A stretch of 64,000 bases of DNA from Bog-756 sp035531955 (GCA_035531955.1 DATKRZ010000050.1:1-64000); one strand, 5' to 3'; shown: positions 33,622 to 42,683, counted from the first letter of the stretch. Notes: generated by a model from the letters alone, not told the origin. Numbers and translations: made by a program.

Positions 33622-34851
33622 TCAGCGGAAGTCGAAGGCGACTTTGATGGCGCCGGACTCGGTCTGGGTCGCCAGGGCGGTGAAGGCCTCGCGCCACTCC
33701 GACAGGCGGAAGGTGTGGGTGAGCATGCCGGACAGGTCGACCCGGCCGTCGGACACCAACTCGAGGAAGTGGGCCATGGCGTGCCGACGGACGCCGTCGA
33801 CCTCCTCGATGCCGAAGGCGTTCGACCCGACCCAGGAGATCTCCTTGAAGTACAGCGGTGACCACTCCCAGCGGGCCGGGGGGTTCACACCGCTCTTGAC
33901 CAGGGTTCCCCCGGCCCGCAACAGGCGCACCGCCACCTCTGAGCTCTCGGTGGTCCCGACCGTGTCGTAGACCACGTCGATACCGCCGGGATGGGCCATC
34001 GGCAGCCCGTGCGGGGTCGGCTGCAGCACGCCACCCGACCAGGCGGCCGCCTCCTCGATGACCGACTGGGCCGGCTCCCAGTCCACCACCTCGGCACCGA
34101 GCGCCCGGGCCAGCGCGGCCTGGGAGGGATGCCGGGCCACCACGAGCACGGCCACGTCGGGGTGGAGCGCCCGGAGGATGGCGGTGGCCGTCGTGCCCAG
34201 GGCACCGGCTCCGTAGACCAGGGCGCGACCGGCCGGTGGCGGTGGATGGCGGGTCACGGAGTGGAGCGAGACCGAGAAGGGATCGGCCAGCACGGCGATC
34301 TCGTCGGGGATCCCGTCGTGCACGGGGATCAGCATCGAGTCGTGGGCCGGCAGGTAGTCGGCGAACCCGCCCGGCGCGTCCTTGCACGTCCCGATGTGGA
34401 TGCCCGCCGCCAGAGGTCCCTCGGTGAAGTGCCAGCAGGTGCTCAGATCGCCGGCCCGGCACGCCGGACAGGCGGGGTCGACCCCCCTCGGGGCGCACGA
34501 CAGCCACGGGTTGAGGACGACCCGTTGGCCGATCTCCAAGCCTCTGGCGGCCGGCCCCAGCTCGCTGACCTCGGCGACGACTTCGTGGCCCATCACCATC
34601 GGGAACGAGAACAGCGTGGACAGGGCGCTGTCGTTGTAGGCGTCGGTGAAGTCCCCGAAGACCTGCTTGGACTCGGACCCGCAGATACCGGTGAGCCGGG
34701 TCCGCGCCACCACCCAGTCGTGGCGCACCGGCTGCGGTCTGTCGGTCTCGACCAGCCGCATGGGAACCGCGGCCAACCCCTCGAGCAGCGGATTCGACGG
34801 ATCAGGCGACTCCCACCGATCGGGCCTCACGCCCCAGAGCAGTGCCTGCAT
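33622..34851 (-). CDS. Zinc-dependent alcohol dehydrogenase family protein
   Basis: A 409-residue medium-chain dehydrogenase/reductase. Catalytic zinc residues lie in LTGICGSESK and MVMGHEVVAEV; the structural zinc loop is CAPRGVDPACPACRAGDLSTC in two halves; the Rossmann motif is YGAGALGTTATAIL near residue 205. The closest flavour is the threonine/glucose dehydrogenase-like group, but the substrate is open. ATG 34851 has GGAGGGAG upstream. It follows the acetyltransferase gene by 58 bp on the same strand. Confidence 0.92.
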   Translation of the reverse strand: MQALLWGVRPDRWESPDPSNPLLEGLAAVPMRLVETDRPQPVRHDWVVARTRLTGICGSESKQVFGDFTDAYNDSALSTLFSFPMVMGHEVVAEVSELGPAARGLEIGQRVVLNPWLSCAPRGVDPACPACRAGDLSTCWHFTEGPLAAGIHIGTCKDAPGGFADYLPAHDSMLIPVHDGIPDEIAVLADPFSVSLHSVTRHPPPPAGRALVYGAGALGTTATAILRALHPDVAVLVVARHPSQAALARALGAEVVDWEPAQSVIEEAAAWSGGVLQPTPHGLPMAHPGGIDVVYDTVGTTESSEVAVRLLRAGGTLVKSGVNPPARWEWSPLYFKEISWVGSNAFGIEEVDGVRRHAMAHFLELVSDGRVDLSGMLTHTFRLSEWREAFTALATQTESGAIKVAFDFR

Positions 34852-34909
34852 GCCGATCTCCCTCCATCCGGAGCACCCCGGCCACGGTAGTGCTTCGCCT
34901 GGCGGCCCT

Positions 34910-36133
34910 TCAGAAGGCGGTGCTGCAGTAGGGGGCCTCATCCGTCCCGAAGAAGAGGTCGGCCCTCGCCGCCGCCCCCGGCCGGAGCTCCTCGATCAGG
35001 CCGGCACGGGCCAGCGCCGAGCAGGTGACTCCTCCCAGGAGGACGCTGCCCAGCTCGGCCGGCCCCACGGCCAGGCCGATGGGCTGCCCGGGCCCGGCCG
35101 CGGCGCAGGATGCGCCGTCCGGTCCACCGTCGACCCACCAACGACCACTGTTCCACGGGCACTGGGGGTCGGCGACGGCGATGCCGAGGTGATCGGCGAT
35201 CCGATAGCGGCGGGCGCCCAGGGCTTCGCGCACGTCGATCGGCCGCACCCAGAGCCAATCCCTGGTGTACGTCGTCTCGAGCTGGCGCACATCCGCCAGC
35301 AGCCAGCGGAGGTCGTCCTCGACCGGACGGTTCTCGAAGGTCACCGTCTCGACCAGGTCGAGGCCCAAGAGATAGTCGACCATCCCGACCCGGGAGCCCG
35401 ACGTGAGGGCGATCAGGCTCTCGACGATCAGGCGGTTGCGGACGATGCCCCGATCCCAGTCCGTCTCCACCCGGTAGACACTGTAGGCGTCGTCCCCACC
35501 GAGACCGCTGCGCACGACCACGAACCGCCCTTTGTCGTCAGCGGCCTCGGCCGGCCGCAAGTGGAGGTCCCACCACCCGGCCGGGCGGCGGAGGTCACCG
35601 GGCTGGGCCCGCCGGGCCCGATCGTAGAGAGGGGCGAGGACGTCGGCGGCGTCGGCCGGAGGGATCATCCGGAACTCGGCGGGCTCGGGAACAGGCCGGA
35701 GCCGGCATCCTCGGCGACGGATCGTGTGCCAGGCGCTGGTGGTCGCCGGGCCGTATCCGAACCGCCGGTAGATCCCGCCCTCACTGGCGGTCAGTACCGC
35801 CAGGGACTCGCCACGGTCACGGAGTTCGGACAATTGGTGGTCCATCATCCGGCGGAGGAGGCCGCGCCGTCGGTGGGTCGGCAGCACGCCGACGAGGGTC
35901 ACGGCCCCGACCTGCGCCGTCGTCGTCCCCGGCAGCGTCAGGTCCGATGCGAACGAGGCCGCCGTCCCGACCAGGTGGCTCCCATCGAAGGCGGCCAGGC
36001 CGCGCTCCAAGGTGAAGCCCCGCCGCAGGGCCTCGACGGCGTCGTCAGCCGCTGTCTCACCGAAGCTGGTCATGAAGGCCCGGGCGAATGCCGGGAACTC
36101 CTGTTCGGACAGGGGCCGAACCTCGAAGGTCAC
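34910..36133 (-). CDS. Eis-like GNAT N-acetyltransferase
   Basis: A 407-residue three-domain acetyltransferase of the Eis (enhanced intracellular survival) family: an N-terminal GNAT domain with acetyl-CoA loop VLPTHRRRGLLRRMM, a second degenerate GNAT domain, and a C-terminal sterol-carrier-like domain. The chain ends with a Phe carboxylate, the catalytic base in Eis. Members acetylate amines including aminoglycosides; the physiological substrate is not known. There is no signal peptide. Confidence 0.9.
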   Translation of the reverse strand: MTFEVRPLSEQEFPAFARAFMTSFGETAADDAVEALRRGFTLERGLAAFDGSHLVGTAASFASDLTLPGTTTAQVGAVTLVGVLPTHRRRGLLRRMMDHQLSELRDRGESLAVLTASEGGIYRRFGYGPATTSAWHTIRRRGCRLRPVPEPAEFRMIPPADAADVLAPLYDRARRAQPGDLRRPAGWWDLHLRPAEAADDKGRFVVVRSGLGGDDAYSVYRVETDWDRGIVRNRLIVESLIALTSGSRVGMVDYLLGLDLVETVTFENRPVEDDLRWLLADVRQLETTYTRDWLWVRPIDVREALGARRYRIADHLGIAVADPQCPWNSGRWWVDGGPDGASCAAAGPGQPIGLAVGPAELGSVLLGGVTCSALARAGLIEELRPGAAARADLFFGTDEAPYCSTAF

Positions 36134-36250
36134 AGCTCTTGTCTAGCTCCCCTCGCCGCTCTCGTCCTTCCTCGTCCCAGGCGACCGGGTGGCGGCGAGC
36201 GGTTCGGTTGGCGGGTGGGGCGCCACTCGGCCACCACCGATCCGCCTTAG

Positions 36251-36296
36251 AATGAGGCGGTGATGTACTACACAATGAGGCGATGATGTACTACGG
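36251..36296 (+). repeat. 23-bp tandem duplication across a start region
   Basis: Two adjacent copies of a 23-bp unit beginning AATGAGGCG and containing TGATGTACTAC. The first copy opens a 7-codon peptide (MYYTMRR, stop) and the second carries the true start of the DUF2510 protein, so the duplication doubled the ribosome-binding/start region. Confidence 0.8.
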
Positions 36297-36654
36297 CCAC
36301 GCCTCGTGGATCGCCCTGGCGATCTTCGGGGGCATGTTCGCCATCCGGTACCTCTCCTCGCAGCGCCGCCGGGACCAGCAGCAGGGTCGAGGGCACCCAC
36401 GCGGCGATCCGAGGACCAGCAGCTCGTTCACCGGGCCCGGCCGCCGGGGCCCCGACCCGGGGCCGGCTAGCGATCCCAGGAGCACGGCGTCCACCGGGTC
36501 GTCGGGCACCGCTCCCGGATGGTTCGCCGACCCCTTCGTGAAGCACGAGCACCGGTACTGGTCGGGAACGCAATGGACCGAGCACGTGACCGACGGGGGC
36601 GTGCCCGGAACGGATCCACCGCCGCGCCCCGGCGGGCACGACGCCGGCCGTTAG
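36286..36654 (+). CDS. Small membrane protein with DUF2510 domain
   Basis: A 122-residue protein with a single N-terminal hydrophobic segment (SWIALAIFGGMFAIRYLSS), a basic and Pro/Ser-rich linker, and a DUF2510 motif near residues 80-103 (APGWFADPFVKHEHRYWSGTQWTEHV). DUF2510 is a short Trp-rich domain common in actinobacterial membrane proteins, function unknown. ATG 36286 is preferred to 36283 on spacing from GAGG in the duplicated start region. Confidence 0.75.
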   Translation: MYYGHASWIALAIFGGMFAIRYLSSQRRRDQQQGRGHPRGDPRTSSSFTGPGRRGPDPGPASDPRSTASTGSSGTAPGWFADPFVKHEHRYWSGTQWTEHVTDGGVPGTDPPPRPGGHDAGR

Positions 36655-36697
36655 GTGCAGGCCGGGCGGGCCGCCGTCACCGCCGAGCCGGGGAGCC

Positions 36698-37024
36698 ATG
36701 GGCCACGTCCAGATCCAATTCGCCATCGACGACGCCGACAGGGCCGACGCCATCGTCGGTTCGCTCCTGACCGGGCACCTCGTGGCGTGCGGACAGCGGA
36801 TCGGTCCGGCGGTGAGCCGATTCTGGTGGAAGGGCTCCCTCGAGCAGGCCGAGGAGTGGCTCGTCGTCCTGAAGACCCGCTCGGCGCTCGCCCCCCGGGT
36901 GATCGACGCCGTCGTCGCCGGTCATCCCTACGAGACGCCGGAGGTGGTGGTCCTGCCCATCCTGACGGGCGCCCCCGCCTACCTGGGCTGGATCGACGAG
37001 GTCACCGCCGAGGCCCTCCGGTAG
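36698..37024 (+). CDS. cutA: Divalent-cation tolerance protein CutA
   Basis: A 108-residue CutA1 homologue, a trimeric PII-like protein linked to copper tolerance. Characteristic parts are the N-terminal strand VQIQFAIDD, LVACGQRIGPAVSRFWWKG (usually CVNI..V.S.Y.W.G) and HPYETPEVVVLPI. Full family length. It lies 43 bp after the DUF2510 gene. Confidence 0.92.
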   Translation: MGHVQIQFAIDDADRADAIVGSLLTGHLVACGQRIGPAVSRFWWKGSLEQAEEWLVVLKTRSALAPRVIDAVVAGHPYETPEVVVLPILTGAPAYLGWIDEVTAEALR

Positions 37025-37113
37025 CGGTGCGGACCACGGGGTCCTGCCACTTGAACGGGTGCGACCAGCGGTCCACTATGGCAGTAGGCAGACCGCGGAC
37101 GAAGGGAGTCATC

Positions 37114-37314
37114 ATGCGAGCGAAAATCGGGGATCGGATCCTGATCGGGGGGCACCGGGTCGGCCAGCCCGATCGTGACTGCGAGGTGCTGGAGGTCCGC
37201 CACCCGAACGGCGAGCCTCCCTATGTCGTTCGATGGGGGGACACCGGTCACGAGGACCTGTTCTTCCCGGGGCCGGATGCGGCCGTGTCGAGCGACCGGG
37301 CCGGAGCGGGCTGA
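37114..37314 (+). CDS. DUF1918 domain protein
   Basis: A 66-residue SH3-like protein (MRAKIGDRILIGGHRVGQPD, PPYVVRWGDTGHEDLFFPGP). This is a full-length DUF1918 protein, frequent in actinobacteria and of unknown function. ATG 37114 has GAAGGGAG upstream. Stand-alone gene. Confidence 0.88.
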   Translation: MRAKIGDRILIGGHRVGQPDRDCEVLEVRHPNGEPPYVVRWGDTGHEDLFFPGPDAAVSSDRAGAG

Positions 37315-37368
37315 GGACCCCGCCGCTTCCCCACCGGTCCCGGCGGACCGGTGGGAGGACCCAGCCGC

Positions 37369-38505
37369 CTATCTGCCCAGCAGCTCCGCCACGTTGTCGT
37401 GGAAGAGGCCCGGAGCATCCCCGGGTGAGCCGGCTCCCCGGGCGTAGTCCTCGACCGGCGTGGCCGTGCCCTCTGAATGGGGATAGTCGCTGCAGCACAT
37501 GAACAGGTCGCCGGACTTGGCCGCGAGCCGGTCCGGCTGCTCGTAGGAGAAGGACGAGACCCGCACCTGCCGCCGGAAGTACTCGCTCGGGCGCAGCTCG
37601 AGCTCGGTGGATGCCTGCCCGTTGAGGACCGAGGTGAAGTCCCAGCCCCCGTCCAGCATCAGGAGGTACTGGGGGACCCAGATCGAGGAGAGCTCCACGA
37701 TCCCGACCCGCAGGTGTGGATGGCGGTCGAGCACGGCGTTCACGATGAGATCGGTCACCGCCACCGCCGCCGGCACCCACAGGAAGACCGACTCCAGGAC
37801 GGGGACGAATGCGTCGGCGTCATCGGTGTAGAAGGCCTCGTCGAGGATGCGGGGCTGGTCCGCCACGTGGAACACCGGCGTCACGCCGTAGTGGACGAAC
37901 GCGGCCCACAGCCGGTCATGGTCCGGATGGGACAGGGGGCGCCCGTCCACCGCCGACGGGGCGATCATGCCGAGCCGGACACCCGACGACGACAGCGCCC
38001 GCAGCTGGGCCTCCAGCCACTCGGGGTCCCGCAGGGTCAGGTGGGCCACGGGATGCAGGCGGCCGCCCCCTTCCTCCACCACCGTGGCGCACCAGCGGTT
38101 CCAGGCGGCCATGTTGGCGCACACGGCGCTCAGGGACGCCGAGAGGCGGCGCTCCCACAGGAGGCCGTAGTTGGGGAACACCACCGCCTCGTCGAGACCC
38201 ATCGACGCCAGCTGACCCACCCGGGCCGACGGCTCCCAGTAGTCCGGCGGGAGGGTCTCGTCGTAGCGGTATTCGGGAGCCAGACCCTGCCGGCACCGCC
38301 GGCGGTTCCGTCCCAGTGCCGCCGTTCCACCCGGCAGCTGCACGTCGGCCAGGTCCAAGCGGTCGCCCCGCCAGGTCAGCCACGGGTAGCCGAGCTCGTC
38401 GTCGACGATGGCGAGCGCATCGTACTTCAGGGTCGGGTCGATGTATTCGGCCCAGAGTGTGCGCGACTCGAAGAGGTGCTGATCCGAATCGATGACGGCC
38501 GGCAT
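37369..38505 (-). CDS. Amidohydrolase (amidohydro_2) family protein
   Basis: A 378-residue TIM-barrel metal hydrolase. The N-terminal metal motif is DSDQHLFE, and later landmarks are VFPNYGLLW, HPVAHLTLRDPEW, TPVFHVADQPR and FMCCSDYPHSEG near the C-terminus. Members include 2-amino-3-carboxymuconate-semialdehyde decarboxylase-like and other decarboxylases or hydrolases of aromatic-derived acids. Its ATG overlaps the stop of the upstream 40-residue frame by one base. Last gene of a four-gene minus-strand run. Confidence 0.9.
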   Translation of the reverse strand: MPAVIDSDQHLFESRTLWAEYIDPTLKYDALAIVDDELGYPWLTWRGDRLDLADVQLPGGTAALGRNRRRCRQGLAPEYRYDETLPPDYWEPSARVGQLASMGLDEAVVFPNYGLLWERRLSASLSAVCANMAAWNRWCATVVEEGGGRLHPVAHLTLRDPEWLEAQLRALSSSGVRLGMIAPSAVDGRPLSHPDHDRLWAAFVHYGVTPVFHVADQPRILDEAFYTDDADAFVPVLESVFLWVPAAVAVTDLIVNAVLDRHPHLRVGIVELSSIWVPQYLLMLDGGWDFTSVLNGQASTELELRPSEYFRRQVRVSSFSYEQPDRLAAKSGDLFMCCSDYPHSEGTATPVEDYARGAGSPGDAPGLFHDNVAELLGR

Positions 38506-38627
38506 CAAGTTCCCGGCGGCCGATAGGTGGTCTCCATGGCGGCGGCGACCCGGGCTGACCCGCCCTTGGATTTGAGACCCTTGATGCCCTCGAGGGTGTC
38601 GTTCACTTCAAGCAGGTACGTGGACAC
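38505..38627 (-). CDS. 40-residue GYD-domain-like stub
   Basis: A short frame from GTG 38627 with GGAGG 5 bp upstream, ending in TGA that overlaps the amidohydrolase ATG (TGATG). The sequence STYLLEVNDTLEGIKGLKSK followed by GGSARVAAAMET looks like the first 30 residues of a GYD-domain protein, normally about 95 residues; the last 8 residues are unrelated. It may be a truncated gene kept as a leader that couples translation to the amidohydrolase, or a genuine mini-protein. Confidence 0.6.
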   Translation of the reverse strand: MSTYLLEVNDTLEGIKGLKSKGGSARVAAAMETTYRPPGT

Positions 38628-38745
38628 CGTGCCTCCGTTTCCGCTCCCCCTGCCACGATGATAGGTCCGGCCGGCCCGAACCGCTCGGCCCGATCCGGGT
38701 CGCAGGAGGTCGGCAAGAGGTCGAGATGCGCGCTACCGGCTGGAC

Positions 38746-39912
38746 CTACAGGAAGGAGGTCGCTTCGTCGAGGCCGAGCTCCGGCCAGGCCCCGGCCACC
38801 GTCGTCTGCAGGTTCCCCCAGCCTCTGCCCCCTCCCACCGGATCGTCGACCTCGACGATGGCGTCCCTGATCTGATGGATGCGCCGGGCCACCTCCGGGT
38901 CGGTGCAGTCCGGGATGTGCTCGCCCTCGATGAGGAGGGGGCCACGCCATTCGCCGTGGTGATGCCCGTCGAGGCCCATGTAGAGGCCGAGGCCGAGGTG
39001 CACGCCGGTTTCGCCCAGCGAGCGAACGGAGACGGGACGCTCGGATCCGTCCCCCATGGTGCAGCTGATCACGCCACCGAGGACCCGGCGATTCAGCGGG
39101 TCGAAGGCGAGCCGGCTCTGGATGCCTGTGACCCGGTCGATGGTGCCGTCGGGCTGCTCGACCGACCCCTCCATCCTCCGCTCCTCGAAGCCGAACGCCT
39201 TCAACTCCCGATGCTGGTGGTGGATGGCATAGTGGGACCCGTCCACCCGCTCCAGCAGCATCGGGCTCCACGAGAAGCGGAAGGAGACCCCCGGGATCAG
39301 GCCTCCCGACGGCTCGATGTCGGAGGGCGTCCGGCCCACGTCGTAGCGGATGCCCCACGAATGGTCCCGGGTGCTGAACCAATCCTGGCGGTCGATCTCC
39401 GTCCGGTCCCCGTCGATGTCCACCCACCCGCTGGCCAACCCGACCTGATGGTACCGGAGCAGATCCGACTCGAGGCGGTATCCGCTCCGTGCCCGACTGC
39501 GGTCCCGGTTCTCGAGGTGGGCGGGCACGACGGATTCGAACTCCCATTCGAAGGCAACCGGCACCTCGTCGTTGTGACCGCAGGCGAAGCGGATGCGCCG
39601 GAAGGGCTCGAGCACCGTGTAGGAGATCGGCCCGACCGAGAGGGTGTTGGAGTCGTCGGAGAGCCGCCGGCTGGCCCGCACGGTCCACTGCTCCTTGCCC
39701 CTCGACACGCTGGCGTAGCCGTCGAAGACGTTCCGGTTGGTGTACTTGCCCACTCCGAGGCCGACCTGGAGGGTCCCGTCGCGCGCCGCTGCCATGGCGC
39801 AGACCTTCTCGGTCCACGATCGATCGGCGTCGGCGACGTGCGCATGGGTCTCGGCGATCTGGTGCGCCAATCCCTCGTCGGCGTCGACCAGAGGGCCGTC
39901 TCCTGCGGTCAT
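38746..39912 (-). CDS. CrtC/AttH-like lipocalin-fold protein, function unknown
   Basis: A 388-residue cytoplasmic protein. It looks like members of the hydroxyneurosporene-synthase/AttH-like superfamily (repeated beta-strands, WEFESVVPAH, RQDWFSTRDHSWGIRYDVG, GVSFRFSWSPMLLE). Actinobacterial homologues often lie next to APH-like kinases and sterol or terpenoid genes. The DHSWG motif is conserved in the superfamily. The gene is 28 bp after an APH-like kinase gene. Role in terpenoid or lipid metabolism is inference. Confidence 0.7.
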   Translation of the reverse strand: MTAGDGPLVDADEGLAHQIAETHAHVADADRSWTEKVCAMAAARDGTLQVGLGVGKYTNRNVFDGYASVSRGKEQWTVRASRRLSDDSNTLSVGPISYTVLEPFRRIRFACGHNDEVPVAFEWEFESVVPAHLENRDRSRARSGYRLESDLLRYHQVGLASGWVDIDGDRTEIDRQDWFSTRDHSWGIRYDVGRTPSDIEPSGGLIPGVSFRFSWSPMLLERVDGSHYAIHHQHRELKAFGFEERRMEGSVEQPDGTIDRVTGIQSRLAFDPLNRRVLGGVISCTMGDGSERPVSVRSLGETGVHLGLGLYMGLDGHHHGEWRGPLLIEGEHIPDCTDPEVARRIHQIRDAIVEVDDPVGGGRGWGNLQTTVAGAWPELGLDEATSFL

Positions 39913-39940
39913 TTCCCTCCTCCGTCCGACGATGACCGGT

Positions 39941-40963
39941 TCATGCGATGCGACCCTTCAGGAGGTCGAGTATCGGGTTGTCGTCGATGGGCAGGAGGGG
40001 CGCAGCCCCGGCCGCCAGGCGGAGGTAGCCGATCCTGGTCATCACGGCGGCGCTCCGGACCATCGCCAGCGCCTCGTACCAATCGAGGTCGCGTACCGGC
40101 CGCCCTTCGCACTCTTCGAAGAGCGCCACCGTCTCACACCGGTCAGGGGCACCGTCGGTCCGTCCGCCGAAGAGGTGGTCCATGGTCATCTCGTGGCTGG
40201 TGAACCAGGCCAGATCGTGCTCAGGCGGGGCGACCGAGGTCATGTCCCAATCCAGCACGGCGAGAGGGGCCAGGTCGTCCCCGAACACCATGTTCTCCAA
40301 TCGCGGGTCGCCCCAGAGCAGCGCCGGCTCCGGCTCGGAGGCCGGTCGGTGACGTCGGCACCACTGCAGCGCGCCCACCAGGACGGGCACGGGCGACCCG
40401 TCGCTCGACCATTTCAGGTATTCGTCCCAGAAATCCAACTCGGAGGCGTTGTCCCGGCGGGGCACCTCGGCCGCCGCGCCTGGATCGGCCCGATGGATGG
40501 CGGACAGGGTGGTGATGAAGTTGGCATACACCCGCGCCCGGTCCGGGCGGGTCCGGCTGCACAGCCACCGGTCGTGACGGGCCACCGCGCCGATGATGTG
40601 GCCGTCCACCCGGGGCATGACGAGGAAAGGGGCGCCGAGCCAACGGGCGTCCTGCTCCAAGACGGGGTCGGCGACCGGCACGCCGGCGTCGGCCACGGCC
40701 AGCTGGGCCTGCCACTGGGGCAGGAGATCGTAGCGGGGGAAGGTACCCGCCTCCGACGGCGCCATCCTGAGGACGAAGGAGCGCGAGTGTCGCTTCCCCT
40801 CTCCGGACCAGGCCATCTGGACCATGACGGTCTCGCTGGAGTACCCGGCCGAGGGCCGGTGGAGGTCGACCACGCAGAGGTCGGCCAGATCCTGGTTGCG
40901 GGTGAACCATCGGGTGAACCCCGCCGCCAACGCGGCGTCGTCCCGTTGGATGGTGAGTGCCAT
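39941..40963 (-). CDS. APH-like phosphotransferase family protein
   Basis: A 340-residue protein kinase-like (aminoglycoside phosphotransferase) fold protein. The Brenner-type catalytic loop is LLWGDPRLENMVFGDD (HGD changed to WGD) and the metal Asp is in AVLDWDMTSV. Trp replaces the usual His before the catalytic Asp, as is common in the acyl-CoA-dehydrogenase-associated branch. The substrate is unlikely to be an antibiotic; fatty-acyl or hydroxy-compound phosphorylation has been suggested for relatives. First gene of the run down to 37369. Confidence 0.85.
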   Translation of the reverse strand: MALTIQRDDAALAAGFTRWFTRNQDLADLCVVDLHRPSAGYSSETVMVQMAWSGEGKRHSRSFVLRMAPSEAGTFPRYDLLPQWQAQLAVADAGVPVADPVLEQDARWLGAPFLVMPRVDGHIIGAVARHDRWLCSRTRPDRARVYANFITTLSAIHRADPGAAAEVPRRDNASELDFWDEYLKWSSDGSPVPVLVGALQWCRRHRPASEPEPALLWGDPRLENMVFGDDLAPLAVLDWDMTSVAPPEHDLAWFTSHEMTMDHLFGGRTDGAPDRCETVALFEECEGRPVRDLDWYEALAMVRSAAVMTRIGYLRLAAGAAPLLPIDDNPILDLLKGRIA

Positions 40964-41258
40964 GTGACCTCGCGACCCTCCTTCGGTCAGCGCGGCGGGG
41001 GAGGAGCGAAGCCCGGGCCGCCGGCGCCGTCGAGGAGCCCGGCAATCCGGAGGAGGCGAAGGTCGGAGAGGAGGCGCACCCCTGCCAACCTACTCCGTGA
41101 CGGTGTCGGGTGACCGGGGTGACGATCCCGCATCCGGCGGGCGCCGGCACCGTCGACGCGACGGCTCATCGCGCCCGGCGGTGACCGCCGTACGCTGGGG
41201 GCGTGGTTCGTACGACGGTGGCCGCCAGACACCGGGGACAGTCGGGTCGGGTCCGGTG
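40964..41258. other. Divergent intergenic region (APH-like kinase / CoA-transferase)
   Basis: A 295-bp gap holding both promoters. The plus-strand frame is open from 41097 but its first 54 codons are low-complexity and have no family match, so I leave them out of the CoA-transferase. No repeat or palindrome stood out. Confidence 0.5.
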
Positions 41259-42665
41259 ATGTCCGGTCGGCAGCGAGACCTGGTCGACCAGGCCTGGGCG
41301 GCGGTGTCCCTGGACGATCCGGGATCGCATCCGGACCCGCCGGCGGTATTGGAGGTGACCGCGGCGTGCGGGCACCTTCCGTCCAACTTCCTGGTGGAAG
41401 AGGTTGCGGTTGCGAGTGTCGGCGCCGCGCTCCTCGCCGCAGCCGCCCTCTCGCAGCAGCGGGGAGGCACCACCGGCTCCGTGGGCGTGGACACCTCCCA
41501 TGTGGCCGATGCCGTCCGGAGCGAACGCGTCTTCCGGTGCGGTGGGCAGCCGGGAGGAGCCGGCTTCGCCCCGTTGTCGCGGTTCTGGGCCGCGGCGGAC
41601 GGGTGGGTTCGGACCCACGCCAACTACCCGTGGCACCGGAAGGCCCTGGTGGGTGCGTTGGGGACCACCGACGAGATCGGTGCCGTGGCCGACGCGGTGG
41701 CTGAACTGCCCGCCGTCGAGGTGGAACAGCGGGTGTTCGATGCCGGCGGGATCGCCACCGCGGTGGGGACCCTCGATGGATGGCACGCCCACCCCCAAGG
41801 ACGGGCGGTGGCCGCCGAGCCGCTGATCGGCCATCGGATGACCGGGGCCGGGTCGCCGCGGTGGCGGGCCGCTGCCGGTCTGCCCATGGCCGGCGTGCGG
41901 GTGCTCGACCTCACCAGGGTGATCGCCGGCCCGGTGTGCACCCGGTTCCTCGCCGCCCTCGGCGCCGAGGTGCTGCGACTCGATCCCCCGGGCCACCCGG
42001 ACATGGCCGCCGGAGACGTCGCTGACACCCTGCTCGGGAAGAAGAGCGCGTTCCTCGACCTCGGCACGCGGGACGCCGCCGCCGTCCTGGAGCGCCTGTT
42101 GGACCGGGCCGATGTGGTGGTGTCGGGCTATCGGCCCGGGGCGCTCGACCGCTTCGGGCTCGGCGAGGAGTCGCTCACCGAGCGCCATCCCGGGATCGTG
42201 GCGATCTACCTCGACGCCTGGGGCCACCACGGCCCCTGGGCCGGGCGCCGAGGCTTCGACAGCGTCGTGCAGGCCCCGACGGGCATCGCCATGGGCGAGT
42301 CCCCCGACGGGCACCAACCGGGGGCCCTTCCCTGCCAGGTGCTCGATCACGGGACGGGCTACCTCGCCGCCGCCGCCGCCCTGGACGGGCTTCGCCGCCA
42401 GGGCGAAGTGGGCGGGACACATGTCCGGCGCCTCTCATTGGCCCGCACTGCCCTGTGGCTGACCGCTCAGGGAACCTCGCCGCACCGGGGTGACGGGTCG
42501 GCTGCCACGGAGCCGGAGACGCCCGCCCGGCTGGTCCGGCTCGACAGTGCACGCGGGGCCGTCACGGCCGTGGCCCCGCCGGGGACCCTGGGGGACCGAC
42601 CGCTGCGGTGGCCGTCCCCGCTCACCGCCTACGGCAGCGATCCGGCTGCGTGGACCAGCGGGTAG
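41259..42665 (+). CDS. CaiB/BaiF (class III) CoA-transferase family protein
   Basis: A 468-residue class III CoA-transferase. The core domain (about 200-400) has AGVRVLDLTRVIAGPVCTRFLAALGAEVLRLDPP, SGYRPGALDRFGLGEESLTE, and the GFDSVVQAPTGIAM segment; the N-terminal 190 residues are a less conserved second half-domain, as in 'split and swapped' actinobacterial members. It moves CoA between acyl groups in fatty-acid or carnitine-like metabolism. ATG 41259 (MSGRQRDLVDQAW) fits the first helix. Confidence 0.88.
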   Translation: MSGRQRDLVDQAWAAVSLDDPGSHPDPPAVLEVTAACGHLPSNFLVEEVAVASVGAALLAAAALSQQRGGTTGSVGVDTSHVADAVRSERVFRCGGQPGGAGFAPLSRFWAAADGWVRTHANYPWHRKALVGALGTTDEIGAVADAVAELPAVEVEQRVFDAGGIATAVGTLDGWHAHPQGRAVAAEPLIGHRMTGAGSPRWRAAAGLPMAGVRVLDLTRVIAGPVCTRFLAALGAEVLRLDPPGHPDMAAGDVADTLLGKKSAFLDLGTRDAAAVLERLLDRADVVVSGYRPGALDRFGLGEESLTERHPGIVAIYLDAWGHHGPWAGRRGFDSVVQAPTGIAMGESPDGHQPGALPCQVLDHGTGYLAAAAALDGLRRQGEVGGTHVRRLSLARTALWLTAQGTSPHRGDGSAATEPETPARLVRLDSARGAVTAVAPPGTLGDRPLRWPSPLTAYGSDPAAWTSG

Positions 42666-42683
42666 GGGCGCGGGAGAGGCGGC

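Noticed and set aside
39941..40963. Aminoglycoside resistance kinase
   Set aside because: The fold matches, but HGD is WGD and the neighbours are catabolic; resistance is not supported.
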